64,000 nucleotides of DNA from positions 434,001 through 498,000 of the forward strand of contig NZ_MPIN01000009.1 of NCBI RefSeq assembly GCF_001887355.1, read 5' to 3'. Below are positions 15,190 through 23,962 of the stretch, piece after piece. The position numbers and the translations under genes are program-made. This stretch comes from Cystobacter ferrugineus (lineage in GTDB: Bacteria; Myxococcota; Myxococcia; Myxococcales; Myxococcaceae). The notes below the pieces were generated by a model, which was given only the letters and a program-made list of their open reading frames with translations, searched no databases and had not been told where the DNA came from. Positions within the stretch are counted from its first letter, which is position 1, and each line of letters opens with the position of its first letter.

Positions 15190-17196
15190 ATGGCGCGACT
15201 GCTGATCGTCGAGGATCACCCCGAGCTGGCTTCCCTCATGGTCGCCGCGGCCGAGAGCCGCGGCCATGAGGCCACGGCCGTCCATACCGGCGAAGCCGCG
15301 CTGGCCCTCGTGCGTCCGCAGGCCTTCGAGGTGGCCGTGGTGGATCTGCTCCTGCCCGACATGCGGGGCAGCGCCGTGCTCTCCGTCCTCCGGGACAACG
15401 CCATTCCCGCCATCGCCGTCAGCGGCGTCTTCAAGGGCGATCGCTTCGCCCGCGAGGCCACCGAGGTGTACGGCGCGCGCGCCTTCTTCGAGAAGCCCTT
15501 CGAGCTGCTGCACCTGCTGGAGTTCGTCGAGCAGCTCTGCGGCCTGGAGAGCCCCCCGCCCGCTCCGCCCTCCGACGACGAGTCCGACGAGGTCGTCGTC
15601 TTCGAGGACGCCACGCTCATGGAGCTGGATGACGAGCCGGGTTATGCCGTCACCTCGGAGGATGAGCCCCTCTTCGTGTCTCCCGAGCCCTCGCCTCCCG
15701 TGGTCGAGGGGCTCACCGTCATCGAGGAGGTGGAGGATCCGCTGAGCGACGAGCGCCCCCTTCCTCCGCCGCTCCCTCCCGCTCCGCCCCCCTTCTACGT
15801 GGAGTCGGCACCCGCGTTCGTCCGGGAGACGCCCATCACCCTCAGGACGGTGGAGCTCGCGGGGCTCGTGGATCTCTCCTCGCTCGAGTCCCCCGAGGCG
15901 CGAGAACCCCTCGCCCCGGAGGAGCCGCCCGAAGAGGAACTGCAGGAGCTGGAGACGCTCGACCCGGAGGACGAGGAGCCTCCTCCGACGTCCTCCGTCC
16001 CCGCCGAGGAGCTTCAGTCGCTCGAGGAACTCGGGCCGTACGAGGCCCCCCCCCCGACGCCCACCATCTCCGCCGAGGAGCTCCAGGCCCTGGAGGCGCT
16101 CGGGCCGGACGAGGCGCCTCCTCCGACACCCGCAATCTCCGCCGAGGAGCTCCAGGCCCTGGATGCACTCGGGCCGGACGAGGCGCCCCCTCCGACGCCC
16201 GTCGTCTCCGCCGAGGAGCTCCAGGCCCTGGAGGCGCTCGGACCCGCCGAGGAGCCGCCCTCCACGTCCGTCGTCTCCGCCGAGGAGCTTCAGGCCCTGG
16301 AGGCACTTGGACCCTCCGAGGAGCCGCCCACCCCCGAGTCCTCCGGCGAGCCGCTGGAGCCCGAGCCCGGACTCGCCCTGCCCTTCGGGGAGCGCGAGAA
16401 GGTGTGGAGCAAGACACCCAGCACCGCGCCCCGGACGCGCGCCCCTCCCGCCTGGTCGCTCTCCGGAAATCTCAAGGACACCAGCATCCCCCGCCTGCTC
16501 AACGCCTACTACGAGGCGCGCCACAGCGGAGAGCTCAAGCTGCGCCAGGGCACCACCCAGAAAGTCATCTACTTCGAGGCTGGCCGGCCGGTGTACGCCG
16601 CCTCCAACCTCGCCCAGGAGCGCTTCCTGCGCTTCTGCGTCCGCCGCGGCGTGGTGAGCGAGGCCCAGGCCCAGGCGGCGTTCGCGCTCGCCCGGGAACA
16701 GAACCTGCGCTCCAGCGAGGCGCTCGCGCGGCTGGGGTTCGTGGACGCGCGGCGGCGCCAGCAGGTGCTCGAGGAGCAGGTGAAGGAGGTGATCTGGTCC
16801 ACCTTCCCGTGGACGGAAGGCGCCTATGGCTTCAGCGCCCTGCGTCCCCCCAGCGCGGGACGGGTGGCCCTGTCTCTCTTCCCCGGCGATCTCATCCTCG
16901 AGGGCATCCAGCGCACCGAGCCCCTGGTGGCGCTGCGCCAGCACATGCCGCGCTCCCGCCGGCTCTTCCCCTCGGCCGCGCCCCCCTACGCCCTGCACGA
17001 GCTGAAGTTGAAGGGACAGCAGGCCCTGCTGCTGGCGTACGCGGACGGAACCAAGACGGTGGAGGACCTGCTCACCGTCACGGAGCTGCCCGAGCGCGAG
17101 GGGCTCGCCACCCTGCGGGGCCTGGAGCTGCTCGGCGTCCTGGAGGAGCGGCGCGAGGAGCCCGGCAGCCGCCGCCGCATCAGCTTCGGGCTGTAG
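15190..17196 (+). CDS. receiver-DUF4388 (PATAN) response regulator
   Basis: A 668-aa protein. The receiver domain (1-120) has VEDHPE, phospho-acceptor Asp in VVDLLLPDMRG and Lys in FFEKPFE. A very acidic Pro/Glu-rich linker (about 125-430) contains five near-identical 23-residue repeats. The C-terminal domain (about 425-665) begins LSGNLKDTSIPRLLNAYYE and contains GELKLRQG...VIYFEAGRPVYA, the signature of DUF4388 (PATAN). This is a typical myxobacterial and cyanobacterial output module thought to act by protein contact. The ATG at 15190 is directly followed by the receiver domain. Confidence 0.9.
   Translation: MARLLIVEDHPELASLMVAAAESRGHEATAVHTGEAALALVRPQAFEVAVVDLLLPDMRGSAVLSVLRDNAIPAIAVSGVFKGDRFAREATEVYGARAFFEKPFELLHLLEFVEQLCGLESPPPAPPSDDESDEVVVFEDATLMELDDEPGYAVTSEDEPLFVSPEPSPPVVEGLTVIEEVEDPLSDERPLPPPLPPAPPPFYVESAPAFVRETPITLRTVELAGLVDLSSLESPEAREPLAPEEPPEEELQELETLDPEDEEPPPTSSVPAEELQSLEELGPYEAPPPTPTISAEELQALEALGPDEAPPPTPAISAEELQALDALGPDEAPPPTPVVSAEELQALEALGPAEEPPSTSVVSAEELQALEALGPSEEPPTPESSGEPLEPEPGLALPFGEREKVWSKTPSTAPRTRAPPAWSLSGNLKDTSIPRLLNAYYEARHSGELKLRQGTTQKVIYFEAGRPVYAASNLAQERFLRFCVRRGVVSEAQAQAAFALAREQNLRSSEALARLGFVDARRRQQVLEEQVKEVIWSTFPWTEGAYGFSALRPPSAGRVALSLFPGDLILEGIQRTEPLVALRQHMPRSRRLFPSAAPPYALHELKLKGQQALLLAYADGTKTVEDLLTVTELPEREGLATLRGLELLGVLEERREEPGSRRRISFGL
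16003..16341 (+). repeat. five 69-bp in-frame tandem repeats (AEELQALEALGP unit)
   Basis: Each unit encodes AEELQALEALGPDEAPPPTP plus three residues. Copies start at 16003, 16072, 16141, 16210 and 16279; the first and last are more divergent. They lie in the linker of the receiver-DUF4388 protein. The near-identity of the inner copies suggests recent expansion by slippage or recombination. Confidence 0.85.
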
Positions 17197-17217
17197 GGCC
17201 CCCGCCCGCCGCGGCCG

Positions 17218-20200
17218 TCACCGGCGGCGGCGCAGGGCTCCTCCCAGCGCGGCGAGCACGAGGAGCATCGGCCCCGAGCCCGCGCTGGCGCACCCACAGC
17301 CGGGCGGACGCGGCTCGCTCGCCTCGGACTGGGAGAGGCGCACGTCCCCCTTGCTGGCCTCGCCCCACATGCGGCGCTCGCCCACCAGGTGCGGCCGCGC
17401 CACGTAGCTGAGCTTCCGGGTGGCGCCGCCCGCCAGCAGCAGCCCGTCCACCTGGAGCGCGTTGTCCTCCCAGTGCGCCGCCACGGGCTGTCCATCGAGC
17501 ATCGCGCTGCCCTCCACGTAGGCGAGCCCCTCCAGGTGCTCCACGTAGCGCACCCCGCTCACGTCGCACGCCGTGGTGTTGGTGAGCTCCACCAGCACGC
17601 CCACGAGTCCCGTCTCCGAAGCGACGGGCAGCTCGGTGCGGCGGCCCAACTTCACGAAGGGATCCACGGTGATGGGCACGTCGAACGACAGCTCCGTGCG
17701 CGCTGGCCCCTTGCTCGCCGTCACGCCCACGCGCACGGCGCCGCCGAGCAGCGCGTCCAGGTCCTTCGTCTTCGTGTCGAGCCGCACCGTGCCGTCCGGC
17801 TCGGAGACCTGCTCGAGCTCCAGGGCCGACGCATACGTCCAGGCGTAGTCCGGCGTCTGGCAGAACCCCGGCGTGGGGGTGACGAGGGAAGAGAGGGACA
17901 TGCTCGCGCCCTGACCACAGACGGCCTTCATCCCGCTCTGGGGTTGAGGATCCAGGGACACCCCCCGGCCGGGCAGCACCATCCGGAGCTCCTCCTGCTC
18001 CACGGAGCTGCCCGTGGAGTCCTCCAGGATGGCGCGCAGATGGTAGCTCCCGCATTCCAGATCCATCAGCGACCACTCGCCCGGCACCGCCACGCTCGCC
18101 GTCCGCGTCGGCACGCTCGCGTTCTCCGGTTCCAACCGCAGGTCCGCGCGCAGCGCGCGCTCCACCTCGCAGTCGAGGGTCGAGTCCACCCACAGCGACT
18201 GGGCACTCTCGTTCAACGACACCTGGAGCGACTTGCTGGTCAGCGTCGACCACGCCGACTCGATGAGGAGCTCCCGCTGGGAGGACTGCCCGCGCTCGGA
18301 GCCCACCGCATTCGTGGCGCTGACCCGCACCCGGGCCGGGGGCTGACAGGCGGACGTCTGGAGCACGAGCCCCGTCGCGTCCACCGGGAAGTCGTGCACG
18401 GCGCCGCCCTCCCGCTTCTGGATGGAGAACTCCGGCCCCGGCACCCGGCCATCCTCCAGTCTCATGTCCCACGTGGTCACCATTCCGGGAAACCCGGGCG
18501 CGCTCACGCAGCCGTGCGATCCCTCGGAGGACAACTCCAGCCGCTCTCCGTGGCGCAGCCTCAGCACGACTCCGTCCGTGGTGAAGACGCGCTCCGGAGC
18601 GCCCCAGGGTTTCTGGTGTACCGTGAAGCGTTGGGAATTGGAGAGGTTTCCCTCGTCCGCCACGTCGAGCTGGTACTGGTAGTCCCGGCCTCCCGCCTCG
18701 CAGAAGAAGCGTGGGGGCACGAGCGTGGCGAGCCCCTTGCCGTCCTGCGTGGGCACCGGACCGTCCGTGGACACCCGCCTCCAGTTCTTGCTCCACCACC
18801 CGCAGTTCGCCGACGTCCTGTCCGCCGTCGCGTTGAGCGTCAGGGGCGAACCACCCGCGGTCAGCTCGCCCGCGAGTTGCCCTGGAGCCACCACGCTTCC
18901 ATCCGCTCGCACCACCGGAGGCATCTCCGGGGGCACCGTATGGAGCACCGTCACCGGCATGCTCCGCCGGACATCGTGCGCCCCCAGGCCGTCAGAAGCC
19001 ACCACCTCGAAGGAACCCGCCTGGCGCGTCTTGCAGATGGAACCCGTGGAGACCTCCATCACCACGGGCTCGCCCGGTGCCGCGGACACCGGAGTCACCG
19101 ACCAGGGATCCGCCGACGAGCGCTGGGTCGACGTCGTGAGCCGCACCGGATCGCCGTCGGTGTCCTTGCCCAGGAAGGTCAGCCGGGTGTTCGTGCGCTC
19201 CCCGAACACCAACGACGCGAGCTCCCGGCCGGCCGGGTCCAGCACCACTCCCTGGGGGGCCGCGTCATTGGAGTAGGTGAAGAGGTTGTGCACCGTCTCG
19301 CCCGGAGCGGAGAGGACGCAGAAGGCCGCGCCATGACAGGCCACCTGCATCAGCCTCGTCGTCATGTTCTTCAGGAGCTCCGGTGGAACCGCGCGCGGTT
19401 GCCAGACGGTGCCCGCGAGCGCCTGGGTCTGCATGGGCACCGGACTCATCACCTGGAGGCCGCCATCCGCCTGGGCCACGAGCGCCATGCCAAACCCATA
19501 GCCCCCGTCGCCCCCCGCCTCCACGTTCATGGACAGGGCGAGGAGCTCCTCGCCCGCCTGCAGCGGTTGGACCACGCGGAGCGGATGGCTGGAGGCGTTG
19601 TTCGAGCCCTGGATGAAGGCATGCTTCGCGCCCAGCACCGCGAAGGGAAAGGACGCGCCCTCGACGGCGAACAGCTCCACCGCCCGCACCTCGCCCGAGT
19701 CTGGATCGTCCAGAAACCAGGGCGTCTCGCCCTTGGGGTTGAGGGTGCCCCACTTGCCATCGGGCGAGGCGCCCGGGAACCCGATGAAGGAGTAGACCGT
19801 CGACCCCACCCGCGTCACGCCGAACGGGGCATCCCGGCTCGAGCCCTTCTCCACGCGCACCACCGACTCGAAGGTGTCGGTGGGCACGCCGATGCCCGCG
19901 CCCGAAAGCAGGGCCGTGTGTTGTTGGCTGCCGATGGTCACCGCGGCGGCGCCCCCCTCCGGCACCTGCTTCACGCGTTGAAAGCCTTCGTCCGGATAGT
20001 AGATGGGCGTGCTGGGATTGACTCCTCCACACACTCCCCCATCCGCGCCGATCGAGGTGCGCTGTCCGTACGGATTGATGCTCACGAAGCAGTCCGTGTC
20101 CGGCTGGTAGGAGGTCCCCACCGACTCGCTCCCCTCGAAGGCGTTGAGCTTGCGCGCCACGCCGCCATCCACGAACAGGTAGGCGCCTCCCCGGCCACCG

Positions 20201-20412
20201 CCCACGAAGCCCAGCGAGAACGTCCCATCGCCCCACACGTCGAGGGTCGCGTTGGGCCGCTCCGTCACGGACGTCACCTCACGCCATCCCGCGTGCGCCC
20301 GGGACGCGGCCAGCATCGCCAGCACCCCCGCCGCCGCCAGACACACGAGCCGCGCGCGCGTGCGCCACCTAGTAGGCGAATTCCGCTCGAAGATAGAGCC
20401 TGTCGGACTCAT
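17218..20412 (-). CDS. MYXO-CTERM cell-surface protein with DUF11-like domain
   Basis: About 1064 aa. A signal peptide (about 20-42, ending SRAHAG) precedes a long beta-rich extracellular region. Near the C-terminus lies a DUF11-like module (about 900-1030). The protein ends with GCGCASAG, a hydrophobic helix and RRRR, which is the MYXO-CTERM tripartite sorting signal. This predicts proteolytic processing and surface anchoring. The ATG at 20412 overlaps the end of the barrel gene by 44 bases. It is the last gene of a five-gene codirectional set. The N-terminal two-thirds show no catalytic motif I recognise. Confidence 0.85.
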   Translation of the reverse strand: MSPTGSIFERNSPTRWRTRARLVCLAAAGVLAMLAASRAHAGWREVTSVTERPNATLDVWGDGTFSLGFVGGGRGGAYLFVDGGVARKLNAFEGSESVGTSYQPDTDCFVSINPYGQRTSIGADGGVCGGVNPSTPIYYPDEGFQRVKQVPEGGAAAVTIGSQQHTALLSGAGIGVPTDTFESVVRVEKGSSRDAPFGVTRVGSTVYSFIGFPGASPDGKWGTLNPKGETPWFLDDPDSGEVRAVELFAVEGASFPFAVLGAKHAFIQGSNNASSHPLRVVQPLQAGEELLALSMNVEAGGDGGYGFGMALVAQADGGLQVMSPVPMQTQALAGTVWQPRAVPPELLKNMTTRLMQVACHGAAFCVLSAPGETVHNLFTYSNDAAPQGVVLDPAGRELASLVFGERTNTRLTFLGKDTDGDPVRLTTSTQRSSADPWSVTPVSAAPGEPVVMEVSTGSICKTRQAGSFEVVASDGLGAHDVRRSMPVTVLHTVPPEMPPVVRADGSVVAPGQLAGELTAGGSPLTLNATADRTSANCGWWSKNWRRVSTDGPVPTQDGKGLATLVPPRFFCEAGGRDYQYQLDVADEGNLSNSQRFTVHQKPWGAPERVFTTDGVVLRLRHGERLELSSEGSHGCVSAPGFPGMVTTWDMRLEDGRVPGPEFSIQKREGGAVHDFPVDATGLVLQTSACQPPARVRVSATNAVGSERGQSSQRELLIESAWSTLTSKSLQVSLNESAQSLWVDSTLDCEVERALRADLRLEPENASVPTRTASVAVPGEWSLMDLECGSYHLRAILEDSTGSSVEQEELRMVLPGRGVSLDPQPQSGMKAVCGQGASMSLSSLVTPTPGFCQTPDYAWTYASALELEQVSEPDGTVRLDTKTKDLDALLGGAVRVGVTASKGPARTELSFDVPITVDPFVKLGRRTELPVASETGLVGVLVELTNTTACDVSGVRYVEHLEGLAYVEGSAMLDGQPVAAHWEDNALQVDGLLLAGGATRKLSYVARPHLVGERRMWGEASKGDVRLSQSEASEPRPPGCGCASAGSGPMLLVLAALGGALRRRR

Positions 20413-23400
20413 TCTGGGCCTCCTGCGACAAGTCCACTCCGGTGAATCCCAGCAGGGTGTAGCCCAGGCCCACCCGAATCCGGTCATCCACGCGCCAGGC
20501 GATCTCGCCTCGGAGCGAACCCAAGGATTCATGGTCGGTCGACACCGACCTCCCCGCGCCCTCCACCGCCACTTCCAGTCCGCCCACCACTCGCACCGAG
20601 GGGCGCAACGAGCCGGTGAATACCCATATCGCAACCTCGCCCCGGTTGCTGCGGCTCACGTGCAGCCCCGCCGCCAGCGCGAGGCGATCCCCCAGGCGCA
20701 TGGCCGGCAGGAGTGAAAGGATCTGCTGCACCCGCTCGCCAAACACCGCGCGCTCTCCGGGAAACAGCTCCCGGGTGATGCCGTAGCGCGCCACCACCGT
20801 GAAGGGCCCTGGCCTCCAGGACAGGGCGGCGTACCCCTCGAGCAGCCGGGCCTCCATCCGCCCGCCTTCCCGCTCGCCCGTGCGGCTGAAGTTCATCCGG
20901 CCCGAGAGCGACAGATCCTCGCGCAGCCTGGCCTCCGCGGCGAGCATCGCCACCGTCTGGAGGCGATCCACCGGCGCGGTGGCGCCCCGTCCGGGCATGC
21001 CCCGCTCGTAGCGCAGCTCCAGGTGGCCCCCCAACCGGAGGCGCTCCAGGACGAGCTGTCCGGACACTCCGGCCGCGTCCCGCCGCAGCGTGTCCGGCAC
21101 GTCGAGCACTCCCCGCACGCCCCGCTCGTAGCGCGCGCTCAGGTCCAGGGCGCCGAAGAGGGTGCGCTGGAAGCCCACGGCGCGCGCCAGATGCATGCCC
21201 TGGGTGTCATGGGAGGCGACGTCCTCCACGAAGACGCTCGTGCCGTCCGCCAGTTGCGTGCTCGCCCCGCTCACCATGCGGCGCGCACCGAAGTCCGGCC
21301 CGTCCACGTCCACCGAATAGCCGCCATAGTAGACGTCGTCGCCCCGCTTCCAACCCCCGCGCACCCACGCGAGCGGCCCCAGCTCGGGCCCCCAGCCCCC
21401 GCGCACCCCCAGCGTGGCGTCGCCCGCCGTCACGTCCGCGCCCACCGCCGCGAAGGTGTCCGCCACCCGGCCGAGTCCCTCGCCGTGGAGGCCCACCGTC
21501 TGCTGGTGGCTGGCCGACACCCGCAGCCAGTCATTCACCCGGTAGTGCCCCTCGAGTCCCACCGAGGTCCGCCCTCCCTCGAGCGGGGTGTCCTCGCCGG
21601 GCAACACGCTGGCGCGCAGGCGCGCGTCGCGCACTTGCGCGCTCACGCCCCACCGCTCCCACTCGTAGCCCAGCCCCAGCCCCAGGGTGCGCGCCCCCAC
21701 CTCCCCCGGCTCGAAGGGGCGCCGCGGATCCGCCGTGAGGCGATCATCCCCGAGCAACGTGAGGCGCCACGGCCCCAGGGGCTGCACGGCGCGCAGGGAG
21801 AGCTGACGCGAGGACTGGAGATCGGCGTGGGTGCCATCGGAGAACCCCGCGGTGCGCCGGCGGAAGGCCGCGTCCACGGAGCCGCGCCCGAAGAGGCCCG
21901 GCCCCCGCACGCGCAAGCTCAAGGCATCCCCTCCGGCCGGCACCCAGGTCGGCGAGGGCCGGAGGAAGGACAGCCCTCCATCATCCGAGACGCCAAAGGA
22001 CTCCGGCGGCACCGCCGCGCCCTGGCTGCGCGCCACCTCGGCCAGCAGCGTGTAGGCGCCCAGGGTGGTGCGCGCATGCCCGGTGAGCAGTTGATAGGCG
22101 CGCCCTTGCCGGGGCTCGCGCACGGCCGACACGGACACCCGTCCGCCCTTCCACTCGGCCCAGGCCTCGCCGCCCACCGCGTCCGTGGGCGCCCCGTAGC
22201 GCAGCACCGCGTACTCCACGCACAGCACGGGCTCCGGCGCGGCCGTCGGGGCGGCGGCGCTCAGCAGTGCCTCGCCCGACACGAAGGACAACGGCCGCGC
22301 CAGGAGGATGCGCCCCGCCACGTAGTCGATGTCGTAGTCCCGGTGCCGCACCAGGTGCTGCTCGGCGAGCGGCAGGCCGGTGAGCCCATCGCGCAGCTCC
22401 ACGCGCACCACCTCGGAGCCCTCGGCCATGGGCACCGAGCCCAGGTAGTAGAGACTGCCGCCGGTGGCGCGCAGCTCCTCGTACGCGGGTTGGGCGGCGA
22501 CGTCGCGCAGGGGATCCGCGAGCCCTCCGGCGAAGCCCGTCACACCCGCGCGCACCGGGCCCAGCTCCACCGCCAGCTCCGCGTAGGGGCCGAACAGGGG
22601 ACGGTGGTAGCGGCCCACCTCGCCCTCCTCCCAGCGGGCCCGGTACGTGCCCAGGCCCACGCGGCCCAGGGCGTCATGACGCAGCTCCAGCCGCAGGCGG
22701 CTCTCGGCTGGATTGGGAGTGAGGCCCACGGAGGTATCTCCCCACTCGGGCAGCACCCAGTCCGGATCCGGCACCCGGTCCAACCGGGGAAGCAGGGGGC
22801 GCAGCGCATCCACCAGCGGGCGCCCGCGCAAGGCGTCCACGTCCGTGTCGCGCACGTCCAGTTCGCCCACCAGGGAGAAGGGCCCCCGGTACGCCTCCAC
22901 ATGGGCCGAGCCCCGTCCACGCAGGCGCACGCCCCCCGTGGCCGGAGAGTACGTGGCCTCCACGTCCAACAGGGCCACCGCGAAGTCCTGCCGCACCGCC
23001 TCCACGGGCACCGTCATCGTCCAGGCGGGCTCGCCGGGCGGTTGCACCTCCAGGACGACGGGATTGCGGCCAGGGGCGAGCTCCAGGGGCAGCAGCGCGG
23101 AGCCATCACCGCCCACCATCACCTCGCCCCCGGACGAGCGCACGCGCGTGCCCGGGGGAAACTCGGCCTTCAACGACGCGGGGCCACTGGCCGGTGGACG
23201 CTCCTTGCTTCCCGGCAGCCGCAGCACGCCGCGGGGCTCGGGCGCGCGGGGGATGACGAGCACGCTGCCCTCGCGGGGCACCACATCGACGCGCTGTTGG
23301 AAGAGGCGCAGCACGCCCTCGGTGCCGCGCACCACGAGCCGCAACACGTTCTCCCCGGGCACCAGTTGGACGCGGGCGCGCCAGCCGCCCCGGTCGTCCA

Positions 23401-23962
23401 CGCTCGCGCTCACACCGCCGACCGTCACCTCCTCGTGCGGCTCCACGTGGCCCGCCAGGAGGAACTCCACCCCACCCGGCACGCCCCGCGCGGCGGGCGG
23501 TGACGCGTCATAGGCGAGCTGCAGCGCGGGGGGCGTCTCGCCCTGGAGGCGCACCGCGAAGTCCTGGAGCACCCCGGCGGCCCAGGGCACCTCGAGCGTG
23601 ACGGCCTCGGGCGAGGGCACGCCGCCGGCGGGCAGGGAGCGCGTGTCCAGGCGCAGCCGCTGACGGCCGGGACGCAGGTGCAGGCCCCCCGTCGCGTCCA
23701 GGCTCCGCGCGTCCACCTGGGTGAAGTGGTAGCGGCCCTGGGCGTCCGTGCGCACCTCGCGGCCCGAGGCCAGCACGAGGCGGATACCGGGCAGACCCGG
23801 CTCGCCGGGGGCACACCGCCCATCCGCGTCCTCGTCGCGACACACGCGCCCGGTGATGGCCGCCGCCAGCTCTGGAGACTCCTGCCGCGCGAGCTGCGCC
23901 CAGGCGGTGTCCGGCCCCGCCAGCACGCCCACCGCCGCGCCGAGCAGCAACCCCCGCCTCAA
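20369..23962 (-). CDS. large outer-membrane barrel protein with SdrD-B-like N-domain
   Basis: About 1197 aa. A signal peptide (about 1-26, ending DTAWAQ) is followed by a SdrD/carboxypeptidase-regulatory-like module (GRVCRDEDADGRCAPGEPGL, then GRYHFTQVDA) and several Ig-like modules. The second half alternates polar and hydrophobic residues in the manner of a transmembrane beta-barrel and ends LYLRAEFAY, with the terminal aromatic expected for BAM recognition. I chose the TTG at 23962 because it overlaps the previous stop codon in a four-base TTGA junction and sits exactly at the signal peptide. It is probably an outer-membrane anchor or channel for the neighbouring secreted proteins; no known secretion family is recognised. 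Confidence 0.8.
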   Translation of the reverse strand: MRRGLLLGAAVGVLAGPDTAWAQLARQESPELAAAITGRVCRDEDADGRCAPGEPGLPGIRLVLASGREVRTDAQGRYHFTQVDARSLDATGGLHLRPGRQRLRLDTRSLPAGGVPSPEAVTLEVPWAAGVLQDFAVRLQGETPPALQLAYDASPPAARGVPGGVEFLLAGHVEPHEEVTVGGVSASVDDRGGWRARVQLVPGENVLRLVVRGTEGVLRLFQQRVDVVPREGSVLVIPRAPEPRGVLRLPGSKERPPASGPASLKAEFPPGTRVRSSGGEVMVGGDGSALLPLELAPGRNPVVLEVQPPGEPAWTMTVPVEAVRQDFAVALLDVEATYSPATGGVRLRGRGSAHVEAYRGPFSLVGELDVRDTDVDALRGRPLVDALRPLLPRLDRVPDPDWVLPEWGDTSVGLTPNPAESRLRLELRHDALGRVGLGTYRARWEEGEVGRYHRPLFGPYAELAVELGPVRAGVTGFAGGLADPLRDVAAQPAYEELRATGGSLYYLGSVPMAEGSEVVRVELRDGLTGLPLAEQHLVRHRDYDIDYVAGRILLARPLSFVSGEALLSAAAPTAAPEPVLCVEYAVLRYGAPTDAVGGEAWAEWKGGRVSVSAVREPRQGRAYQLLTGHARTTLGAYTLLAEVARSQGAAVPPESFGVSDDGGLSFLRPSPTWVPAGGDALSLRVRGPGLFGRGSVDAAFRRRTAGFSDGTHADLQSSRQLSLRAVQPLGPWRLTLLGDDRLTADPRRPFEPGEVGARTLGLGLGYEWERWGVSAQVRDARLRASVLPGEDTPLEGGRTSVGLEGHYRVNDWLRVSASHQQTVGLHGEGLGRVADTFAAVGADVTAGDATLGVRGGWGPELGPLAWVRGGWKRGDDVYYGGYSVDVDGPDFGARRMVSGASTQLADGTSVFVEDVASHDTQGMHLARAVGFQRTLFGALDLSARYERGVRGVLDVPDTLRRDAAGVSGQLVLERLRLGGHLELRYERGMPGRGATAPVDRLQTVAMLAAEARLREDLSLSGRMNFSRTGEREGGRMEARLLEGYAALSWRPGPFTVVARYGITRELFPGERAVFGERVQQILSLLPAMRLGDRLALAAGLHVSRSNRGEVAIWVFTGSLRPSVRVVGGLEVAVEGAGRSVSTDHESLGSLRGEIAWRVDDRIRVGLGYTLLGFTGVDLSQEAQNESDRLYLRAEFAY

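Noticed and set aside
21023-23503. 826-codon open frame opposite the barrel gene
   Set aside because: Antisense composition and no ribosome site; the barrel frame has signal peptide and C-terminal aromatic.
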